Part shown: piece by piece, positions 16,567 through 24,181 of the stretch
How positions within the stretch are numbered: position 1 is the first letter of the stretch
Layout of the letters: each line of letters begins with the position of its first letter
NCBI GenBank assembly: GCA_031258305.1
Contig: JAIRNA010000152.1
Location: forward strand, 1 to 33,762
Length of the DNA: 33,762 nt
Source of the DNA: Treponema sp.
GTDB lineage: Bacteria; Spirochaetota; Spirochaetia; Treponematales; Breznakiellaceae
Reading direction: 5' to 3'
Notes under the pieces: generated by a model
Databases searched by the model: none
The model's input: only the letters and a program-made list of their open reading frames with translations
What the model was told of the DNA's origin: nothing
Translations under genes and position numbers: made by a program

Positions 16567-19530
16567 ATGACCTTAAGAATATCTTTAACATACCGCGGTT
16601 TAACTGCGGTGATGGTAATGTGTGTCTTTTTCTTGGCCGGATGTTCAGATCCGGTAAATCTCTCGCCCCCGCCGCCCGAACCTGACCCGGTGTCTCCCAT
16701 AATCAGCGTCCAGCCCCAGAGCTCCGTTTATGCCGTCGGCGCGACACCTGCCGATCTGTCGATAACAGCTTCGGTAAGCGATGGGGGAAGTCTGACTTAT
16801 CAGTGGTACGGTACGACGGCAAACTCCGCAACAGGCGGCACGGCGATCCATGATGCGGTAAACGCACGTTATACTCCACCTACCGGAACTGCCGGAACGA
16901 CATATTATTACGTGGTGGTTACCAATACCAAAAACGGAAAAACGAAGACGGCGACAAGCGATGCGGCGCGGATCGTGGTCTCATCTCCCGATGCGGACCC
17001 GGTGCCCCCAGAAATTACCTGTCAGCCCAAGAACGCATCCTATTACATCGGAGAAACGACCGTCCCTCTGGAGGTAGAAATTTCCCTAAATGACGATGGA
17101 GTGATAAGCTATCAGTGGTACTCCAATACGGAAAATGCCGCCACAGGCGGCACGGCGATTCAGGATGCGGTGAATGCACGTTATATGCCTCCTGTCGTAA
17201 GACCCGGAACGATGTATTATTACGTGGTGATTACCAATACCAAAAACTCAAAAACAGAGATGGTAACAAGCGCGGTGGCAGGGATTGTGGTTTCCGCGAG
17301 TCCGTTAAAGGTAAAATATGTAGTTAACGAAGAGAGTAACGGCTTTGTAAACGTTGCGCCTTCAGACGGGAGTATCTATACCGCCACGGTAATAGGCGGT
17401 TCTTTTGGGACAGTAAACGGACTCAAAGTTTTTGACACCGGTGGTATAGACAGCGGTACGGACATTACCGCGCCCTGGGATTCCAACACCACATGGGATC
17501 ATTATACCAATGTGGGCTATGTCGATTTGGGACCAAGGGTTGGCGATTTGCTTTGTGATCTGGAAGATTTTTCTATCGAAACTTACGTGTACGTTCCATC
17601 TGACTATCAAATTGTGTCCCTGGGTAACTATGTCTGGACATTTGCTGACAGCGATAACGAGCCGTCTAACGCGGTATGGTTCCGTTACCGTGAGGGAAAT
17701 TATACCATCAAAAAAGATGGAACAGATGAGTCTGTAGAGAACGGTTATAATACCATATCCCTCGGCTCATGGCATCAGATACTGGTTAGCAAAAACAACA
17801 GTACAGCGGCAATTTATGTGGACGGTTCCCTCCTTAAAACCGGAACCTCTGCAACCATTACCGCCGCCTTTCAGGCGGGTACTTTTACCTATAACTACCT
17901 CGGAAAGCCCGCCTATAACGCCGACGAATACCTCCATAATTCACGGTTCTACAGTTTCAGCCTTTATGACAAGGCGTTTTCCGCGGCTGAAGTAAGCGCG
18001 CTCTATGCGGAAGGTCCCATGACGGACTTGAGAGGCGGACAGACCCGGCCCGGTGCGGGCTTTACGTTCAGTGATGCCGCCACGCCGAGTTTTTCCAATG
18101 TAACCGTACATGACCCGTCGATATTTTACACGGGTAGCGAGTACCGCGTTATCGGTTCCTTCCTCGCGTCAGCCAGAACCACGGATTTTATAAAATGGTA
18201 TTCTGTCCAGGGAGACGGAAATACATCCAACTACAGCAGTAAAAAATACTACCCCAAGGATAACGCTGATTCGGGTATACAGACCATGGCGCAGCAGATT
18301 GAGGACGTTCAGCGCGGTGAGGATTCTGACACAGGGTGGAACTTTTTTGCCAGCGACATACACAAGATGCCTAACGGAAAGTTCTATCACTACTATAGCA
18401 TTACCACATCATGGAAATGCAGCGCTATCGGCGTAGCTATTGCCGACACCGTTGAGGGGAATTATGTAACCCAGGGACTCTTTGTCCGTTCAGCCGAGGC
18501 CGGGAATAATAAAGCTCCGAACGGGATGACTACCTGGTCGTATGATAGTCATCCCAACTGCATCGACCCCCAGGCGTTTTTTGACAAGGATGGAAATTTC
18601 TGGCTTGTGTACGGTTCCTGGAGCGGTGGTATCTTCATCTACGAGATTGATCCCACCACAGGAAAACCAAAAAATAACTCCACGATTAACAACCAAAATG
18701 CCGGTTACGGCAAAAGGTTAATCGCCAACAGGCACTCGGCGATAGAGGCGCCCTACATTCTCTACAATCCCCAATCGAACTATTATTACCTGTTCACATC
18801 TTTTGGCGAATTGGGAACCAATGGGGGCTACAATATGCGGATGTTCCGTTCCCGCAATCCCGACGGACCCTATGAGGACGCGGAACATACCGACTTGGCT
18901 TCCAACAATCTGCATCCTACCCAGGACAATACCTACGACTTCAGGAAGTACGGTGTCAAAATCATGGGCGGTTATCAGTTTGCCCATTTGGAGGGCGAGA
19001 AGGGTACAAAGACCACCGGTTACCGGGCGCCCGGCCACAACAGCGCCTGCTATGAAGAGGCCACCGGCAAGTACTACCTCATTCATCATACCCGTTTTGT
19101 GGGCGGCAAAAACAACATATATGAGGCCCACGAGGTGCGGGTACGGGAACTCTTTCTAACCGAAGATAACTGGCTGGCTACCTCTCCTTTCCGGTATGAC
19201 GCGGGGACGGTGCGTACGTTTACCGCCACCCAGCTTGCCGGAACATGGAAGATTATCAACCACGCACGAGATGTGAACACCACAGAACATACTTCCCAAA
19301 CCTATCGGTTCTTGACCAACGGTACAATTTCCAATGAAGGCGGTACGACGGCGGGGACCTGGGAATTGGGTAGTGACGGCAAGACCGCTCACATTACAAT
19401 CGGCGGCGTATTGTATAAGGGCGTATTCCTGCGCTGTTACGACGAAGACAATACAATGTGGGTACAGGCGTTCACTGCCCTGTCCGATACCGGTATTGCC
19501 CTTTGGGGTGCGGGAGGAGCATTCAACTAA
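16567..19530 (+). CDS. Multidomain lipoprotein: two Ig-like repeats, LamG domain, GH43 arabinanase-like domain
   Basis: Lipobox FFLAGC; two repeats with YQWY...ATGGTAI.DAVNARY.PP...YYYVV.TNTKN; LamG FSIETYVYVPSD; GH43 VHDPSIF...NCIDPQAFFDKDGNFWLVYGSWSGG. Confidence 0.88.
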   Translation: MTLRISLTYRGLTAVMVMCVFFLAGCSDPVNLSPPPPEPDPVSPIISVQPQSSVYAVGATPADLSITASVSDGGSLTYQWYGTTANSATGGTAIHDAVNARYTPPTGTAGTTYYYVVVTNTKNGKTKTATSDAARIVVSSPDADPVPPEITCQPKNASYYIGETTVPLEVEISLNDDGVISYQWYSNTENAATGGTAIQDAVNARYMPPVVRPGTMYYYVVITNTKNSKTEMVTSAVAGIVVSASPLKVKYVVNEESNGFVNVAPSDGSIYTATVIGGSFGTVNGLKVFDTGGIDSGTDITAPWDSNTTWDHYTNVGYVDLGPRVGDLLCDLEDFSIETYVYVPSDYQIVSLGNYVWTFADSDNEPSNAVWFRYREGNYTIKKDGTDESVENGYNTISLGSWHQILVSKNNSTAAIYVDGSLLKTGTSATITAAFQAGTFTYNYLGKPAYNADEYLHNSRFYSFSLYDKAFSAAEVSALYAEGPMTDLRGGQTRPGAGFTFSDAATPSFSNVTVHDPSIFYTGSEYRVIGSFLASARTTDFIKWYSVQGDGNTSNYSSKKYYPKDNADSGIQTMAQQIEDVQRGEDSDTGWNFFASDIHKMPNGKFYHYYSITTSWKCSAIGVAIADTVEGNYVTQGLFVRSAEAGNNKAPNGMTTWSYDSHPNCIDPQAFFDKDGNFWLVYGSWSGGIFIYEIDPTTGKPKNNSTINNQNAGYGKRLIANRHSAIEAPYILYNPQSNYYYLFTSFGELGTNGGYNMRMFRSRNPDGPYEDAEHTDLASNNLHPTQDNTYDFRKYGVKIMGGYQFAHLEGEKGTKTTGYRAPGHNSACYEEATGKYYLIHHTRFVGGKNNIYEAHEVRVRELFLTEDNWLATSPFRYDAGTVRTFTATQLAGTWKIINHARDVNTTEHTSQTYRFLTNGTISNEGGTTAGTWELGSDGKTAHITIGGVLYKGVFLRCYDEDNTMWVQAFTALSDTGIALWGAGGAFN
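16690..17301 (+). repeat. Two tandem Ig-like repeats, about 300 bp each, recognisable at DNA level
   Basis: GCAACAGGCGGCACGGCGATCCATGATGCGGTAAACGCACGTTAT vs GCCACAGGCGGCACGGCGATTCAGGATGCGGTGAATGCACGTTAT. Confidence 0.8.
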
Positions 19531-19587
19531 GGGAACTTTCCGGGAATCCCAACCAGGATTTTCGGAATTCCCCCTCGATACGAAATG

Positions 19588-19624
19588 GGTCTTTTCCAAA
19601 ACCCTAGAGGTTTTGGAAAAGACC
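19588..19624. terminator. Perfect 16-bp inverted repeat with 5-nt loop, putative bidirectional terminator
   Basis: GGTCTTTTCCAAAACC-CTAGA-GGTTTTGGAAAAGACC between convergent genes ending at 19530 and 19683. Confidence 0.75.
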
Positions 19625-19682
19625 AAATACATAGAAATCAATCTTTGGTTTTTTTCTTAGCGCCTTGCGTTGAAGGTAAAAC

Positions 19683-20549
19683 TCAATTGCCCTCGTTCAA
19701 TTTCGCCAACGGTCCCTCCGCGTAGAGGGTAGCAACTTCCTTGGCGGAAAGAGCGCCGGAATAAATGCTAAAGCTGTGAAACTTGGCGTTATGGAGCGGA
19801 TAGTCGGGAGGATAACAGGATTTTCCAAGGTAATTCGCGGTCAGTGTATTTCCTTTATACGAAGTTGAACGGATCTGTATCGGTCCAAAGGCAACCTGGA
19901 CGCCGTTTACATAGATAATCGTATTCCAACTGTCCTTGACAACCACCAAATGGGCCCACGAACCGGAATACGGAATAAACGAACCATATCCATCATCCGG
20001 CACTATGGCGTCCTGAGCGTTAAAAACAAACTGATCGATACCATTCAGGATCACATGGAAACTTGTATGTCTGGCGCTGAACCACATGGAATTTCCCGGG
20101 TCTCTCCCGTTGGAAAAGGACATGAAAAAGTTGCCAATGGCAAGATAGTCGTAATCGGCCGGGACCCATACGTATGTCTCAATGGAAAATGTCGGCAAAC
20201 TCTGCAACAGGGCGCCTGTCTCGGCTCCCAAATCGACATAACCAACATTCACGTATTCATCGATAGTGTCTACCTCGTTCCAGCCTACGGTTACCCTGTT
20301 CCCACTTGGTTCACCGCCAAGGTCAATAACCTTGAAGCTGTTTTCTTCAACAATCGTCGCGCCGTCCACCAGTTTGGCGGTATACGTGTTCCCGTCCGGT
20401 GGGGCCGTGTTGACAAAGGCGGTACCTTCAGCATTGGACTCGTATCGGAGTCTGAGTTCCGCCGGTCCGCTGTCGGGTGTGCTGGCACAGCCATACAATA
20501 CCAACCCAAGGGCACAAAGCCCCATAGCAAGTAATCCTACTCTTTTCAT
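19683..20549 (-). CDS. LamG/ConA-like domain lipoprotein, putative surface glycan-binding protein
   Basis: MKRVGLLAMGLCALGLVLYGCAS lipobox; NVGYVDLGAETGALLQSLPTFSIETYVWVPADYDY. Confidence 0.8.
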   Translation of the reverse strand: MKRVGLLAMGLCALGLVLYGCASTPDSGPAELRLRYESNAEGTAFVNTAPPDGNTYTAKLVDGATIVEENSFKVIDLGGEPSGNRVTVGWNEVDTIDEYVNVGYVDLGAETGALLQSLPTFSIETYVWVPADYDYLAIGNFFMSFSNGRDPGNSMWFSARHTSFHVILNGIDQFVFNAQDAIVPDDGYGSFIPYSGSWAHLVVVKDSWNTIIYVNGVQVAFGPIQIRSTSYKGNTLTANYLGKSCYPPDYPLHNAKFHSFSIYSGALSAKEVATLYAEGPLAKLNEGN

Positions 20550-20609
20550 TTTAATCTCCTTTAAAGATTCAGTGTTTTACGGAACAGGACGTTCCGTTTA
20601 ATAATGCCT

Positions 20610-20627
20610 TATGTGAACGTACACGCA
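20610..20627. promoter_or_regulatory. LacI-type operator O4 (LamG gene)
   Basis: TGTGAAC|GTACACGCA at 20612-20627. Confidence 0.8.
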
Positions 20628-20638
20628 AGACATTAATT

Positions 20639-20667
20639 ATTTTATAACAGGTTTTTTGAGTTGTCAA
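20639..20667 (-). promoter_or_regulatory. Putative sigma70 promoter of the minus-strand LamG gene
   Basis: Minus strand TTGACA (20667-20662), 17 bp, TAAAAT (20644-20639). Confidence 0.7.
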
Positions 20668-20699
20668 CAGAAAAATATGGTAAAAACGTAAATTTGTGC

Positions 20700-20728
20700 T
20701 TGACAGTCAAATCTTGTTGTGCTAATCT
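20700..20728 (+). promoter_or_regulatory. Putative sigma70 promoter of the ABC transporter operon
   Basis: TTGACA (20700-20705), 17 bp, TAATCT (20723-20728). Confidence 0.7.
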
Positions 20729-20731
20729 GAT

Positions 20732-20749
20732 AATGTGGACGTACACGCA
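20732..20749. promoter_or_regulatory. LacI-type operator O5 (ABC operon)
   Basis: TGTGGAC|GTACACGCA at 20734-20749. Confidence 0.8.
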
Positions 20750-20770
20750 AAATTTGGAGGAAAATGGTTT

Positions 20771-22270
20771 ATGAAAAGAAATCAGAACAAAGCGGCGCTG
20801 GCCTTATGTGTCTGCGTTGCAATAGCCTTGACAGGCTGTAGGAAATCCGGTAAGACGACTGCTGGTTCATCGGCAAAGCCGGTATTGACGGTAAGTGTAT
20901 TCGCCCAGGAACATGAACAGGTCATGTACCGCGAGGTAATCAAAAGGTTTGAAGATGACAATAATGTAACGGTAAACTTTCAGGTGGCCGGCGATCAATA
21001 TTGGCCCGAACTGGAGGCGATGCTTACCGCCAACACAGCTCCGGATGTATTTTATCTGGGCATCCCCGATATTAAGCGCCGTGTCTGGGCTGGAAAAGTC
21101 GCCGCCCTTGACGAACTTCTTGATACTGCCTCGCTCGGTAAAATCTGGACTGATTCACTAGATCTTTACCGTTATGATGAGGGGACAAACACTCTGGGCA
21201 CGGGCAAAATTTATGCGTTGCCAAAGGATTTTTCCGCCGTCTCCATGACGGTGAACCGGGCAATTGTTGAAAAACGGAGAACGGCTATCGAATCGCTGGT
21301 AGCCGGCGGTACGTTGCCGTTCTTCCCGGAAACCGACGCGAAGGGTAATCTTCCGGTATACACCTTTACGGAATTTGCCAATCTCTGTAAAATCCTTACA
21401 TTTGATGATCCATCGCTGCCTTCGACGGCCGGCGGTATTAAGGTCTACGGTACGCACCTGTGGGAAGATTTCTGTCTTCAGCCTTTTGTCTGGGGGGCAG
21501 GCGGTGATTATCTTGACCCTACGCATACAAAAGCACTTTTCGATTCTTCCGAATTTATCGAAGGGTACGAAGGTTTTATGAAGATAGTAGAACTGGGCGG
21601 TTCAGGTTCATCAACCGATGAAACAAGCGGATACCTGAAATTCCTGGCCGGTCGTTGCGCCTATTTCCCTTGTGGCACCTGGGATGTGGGAGCTTTTGAG
21701 TCTATTGAGAAGGATAGCGCCATCAACCCGGACAAGTCGTGGTTCGATTTTGATCTTGCCCCCTGGCCTATCAGCGACCGGTACAGAAATCTTTCTATCG
21801 AAGATCGTCAAGATAAATGGTTTGGTAGGGTGGATTCCATAGGGTATGCGGTTTCTACTCAATCCAAAAACAAAGAACTTGCCGCAAAACTGGCCTATGT
21901 CCTGAGTGCCGATGAAGTGGTTCAGCGGTTCCTTGCGAAACAGGGCGGGCAGGTGCCGAATATCGTTTCTATGGCGGAGGGCGAGTACCTTACCGATAAC
22001 AGCTATTTCCCTGAATCACGAAAAGTTTTTGTGAATATGCTCTCCGGCCAAAACGGGCACCGTATTCCTACAACCTATACGTTCAATACCATGTGGTACT
22101 CCGATGCATTCCTTCCGGGTTTAGGCGGCATCTGGGCGTATTACGAAAAAATCAACAATGGCAATCCACCGGTGAGTGTGGCCGATTACTGCAAAAGCAT
22201 CGCGGCAAAAGCCCAGTCTTTACTCAATGAGTCAATTGAGGATGAAAAAGCTTTAAATCCTAATTTGTAA
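20771..22270 (+). CDS. CUT1-type ABC transporter sugar-binding lipoprotein
   Basis: Lipobox IALTGC; family-1 extracellular solute-binding protein pattern; SD GGAGG. Confidence 0.9.
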   Translation: MKRNQNKAALALCVCVAIALTGCRKSGKTTAGSSAKPVLTVSVFAQEHEQVMYREVIKRFEDDNNVTVNFQVAGDQYWPELEAMLTANTAPDVFYLGIPDIKRRVWAGKVAALDELLDTASLGKIWTDSLDLYRYDEGTNTLGTGKIYALPKDFSAVSMTVNRAIVEKRRTAIESLVAGGTLPFFPETDAKGNLPVYTFTEFANLCKILTFDDPSLPSTAGGIKVYGTHLWEDFCLQPFVWGAGGDYLDPTHTKALFDSSEFIEGYEGFMKIVELGGSGSSTDETSGYLKFLAGRCAYFPCGTWDVGAFESIEKDSAINPDKSWFDFDLAPWPISDRYRNLSIEDRQDKWFGRVDSIGYAVSTQSKNKELAAKLAYVLSADEVVQRFLAKQGGQVPNIVSMAEGEYLTDNSYFPESRKVFVNMLSGQNGHRIPTTYTFNTMWYSDAFLPGLGGIWAYYEKINNGNPPVSVADYCKSIAAKAQSLLNESIEDEKALNPNL

Positions 22271-22286
22271 ACGTTATCGGTGTATC

Positions 22287-23225
22287 ATGGAGAAGTTGAA
22301 AGTGCAAAAAATTAACAGAATTCGCCTGAACGATAATATATGGGGATATGCGTTTGTCCTACTACCGCTTGTGGGAATGGCCGTCTTCGTGGTTATTCCC
22401 TTCTGCATGACCCTGTATTCCAGTTTCACCAACTGGCCCCTAGGGCAACCCATCCGGTCGGCGAAGTGGGTAGCCTTAAAAAATTACCTCGACATGTTCA
22501 ACAATCCGCTTTTCTGGCAGAGTCTTGGGAATACCTTTTATTATATGATTGGTATTCCCATCGGCATCATTTTGGCGCTTTTTTTTGCGTCTCTGATGAA
22601 CCGGGGTACGACGGGAGAGCAGGTGTTCCGAGTGATTTACTACACCCCGGTCATTACCAGTGTTGTGGCGGTGAGTTTTATTTTTCAGCGCCTTTTTATG
22701 ACCGATGGCGGTGTTATCAATATGTATCTTCAGTCACTGGGAATAACAAATCCACCCAAATGGCTTTCGGACCCGCATTTTACCAAATGGGTTATCATTA
22801 TTATGAGTGTGTGGAAAGGGCTGGGCGGATCAATCATCCTGTATGTCGCGGGTATGCAGGGTATTTCGTCTAGTTATTATGAAGCGGCGCGGATTGACGG
22901 CGCGGGATCTTTTCGTATTTTTCGAAGCATTACATTTCCCCTTCTTATGCCGATTACATTCTATATGGTGGTTACCAGCATCATCGGGGGCGCACAGATT
23001 TATGTGGAGCCCCGCCTCATTTTTACCGGTAATGGTCCGGGTAACAGTACTTTCAGCACGGTTATCTATCTGTATGATCATACCTTTCGTAATTCCCGGG
23101 CCGGTTACGGTTCGGCGATAGCGATTGTATTAAGCACGATTGTATTTTTAGTAACCGCCATTCAATTGTATCTTAACGGACGGGAGGATAAACTTGACCG
23201 TGAAAAAGTCAAAAAGAATCGCTAA
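22287..23225 (+). CDS. ABC sugar transporter permease (MalF/UgpA-like)
   Basis: Membrane protein with EAARIDGAGSFRIFRSITFPLLMP (EAA loop). Confidence 0.93.
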   Translation: MEKLKVQKINRIRLNDNIWGYAFVLLPLVGMAVFVVIPFCMTLYSSFTNWPLGQPIRSAKWVALKNYLDMFNNPLFWQSLGNTFYYMIGIPIGIILALFFASLMNRGTTGEQVFRVIYYTPVITSVVAVSFIFQRLFMTDGGVINMYLQSLGITNPPKWLSDPHFTKWVIIIMSVWKGLGGSIILYVAGMQGISSSYYEAARIDGAGSFRIFRSITFPLLMPITFYMVVTSIIGGAQIYVEPRLIFTGNGPGNSTFSTVIYLYDHTFRNSRAGYGSAIAIVLSTIVFLVTAIQLYLNGREDKLDREKVKKNR

Positions 23226-24030
23226 TGCCGCAATATTTCTGTTTCTTGTCTTGGGTTCCATAGTTATGCTGTACCCGTTCATCTGGATGATCTTTACGTC
23301 TATGAAGCCCAAGATGCACATCTACCTTTCGGGATTGTTGCCAAAGGTATGGGATTTTTCGAGCTATTCCCAAATTTGGAAAGAAATACCCCTATTCCGG
23401 GGTTTTCTCAATACTCTCCTGTACTCAATTCCACCAGTATTCATTGGTTCCCTTGTTTCCGTTGCCGCGGCCTTTGCACTGGCAAAAATTCATTTTAAGG
23501 GACGTAACACGGTTTTTTTGCTACTCCTGAGCATGATCATGATTCCCTTTCCGGCGATTATGATACCCCAGTTTGTCTTGTTCAGTGACATGGGCATTCT
23601 ACAGACGCCCTGGCCGCTCATCCTGCCCAAACTTACCGGTAACGTACTGATGATATTTTTCCTGAAACAATATATGGTAAATATCCCGGATTCCCTGATT
23701 GAAGCGGCGAAACTTGACGGATGCAACTACTTCCGCATTTATCACAGTATAGTGCTGTACATGGTAGGACCGGCCCTGGCGGCCCACGGTGTTCTGTGGT
23801 TTATCGGCGCATGGAACGATTATCTTGCACCAACCATCTTCATTCAAGACGAGGTATGGCAACCGGTAACGGTGATGATCGCTAAATTTAACGCGCAATA
23901 CGCGATTAACACCCATGTTCCCCGTATGATGGCCGGATCAGTCATACTCCTGGTACCGGTATTGGTTATCTACGGTATATTCCAGAAGTGGATAATCAAA
24001 TCGGTCATGTTTTCCAGCGTAAAAGAATAA
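23194..24030 (+). CDS. ABC sugar transporter permease (MalG/UgpE-like)
   Basis: PFIWMIFTSMKP, EAAKLDGCNYFRIYHSIVLYMVGPAL; overlaps upstream permease by 32 bp; TTG or GTG start. Confidence 0.9.
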   Translation: MTVKKSKRIANAAIFLFLVLGSIVMLYPFIWMIFTSMKPKMHIYLSGLLPKVWDFSSYSQIWKEIPLFRGFLNTLLYSIPPVFIGSLVSVAAAFALAKIHFKGRNTVFLLLLSMIMIPFPAIMIPQFVLFSDMGILQTPWPLILPKLTGNVLMIFFLKQYMVNIPDSLIEAAKLDGCNYFRIYHSIVLYMVGPALAAHGVLWFIGAWNDYLAPTIFIQDEVWQPVTVMIAKFNAQYAINTHVPRMMAGSVILLVPVLVIYGIFQKWIIKSVMFSSVKE

Positions 24031-24092
24031 ACAACGAAATCTGATTCAAAACCAACCGGGCTTTGGAACAAACTTTATTTTAAAAATGAGGT

Positions 24093-24120
24093 TTAATACC
24101 CCGCCCCTTGGGGCGATTAA
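24093..24120. terminator. GC-rich palindrome at the cassette's right edge, possible terminator between convergent genes
   Basis: TTAATACCCCGCCCCTTGGGGCGATTAA; core CGCCCCTTGGGGCG is a perfect palindrome. Confidence 0.55.
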
Positions 24121-24181
24121 AACTGAAGGTGCGGGAGGGGGAGGGCAGACCCCCCCTATCATTCCTTTAGTCGTTCAAAGC

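Noticed and set aside
17582-17600. Operator-like TACGTGTACGTTCC inside the LamG-GH43 gene
   Set aside because: Only the left half matches; it lies deep in coding sequence away from any promoter, so probably chance.
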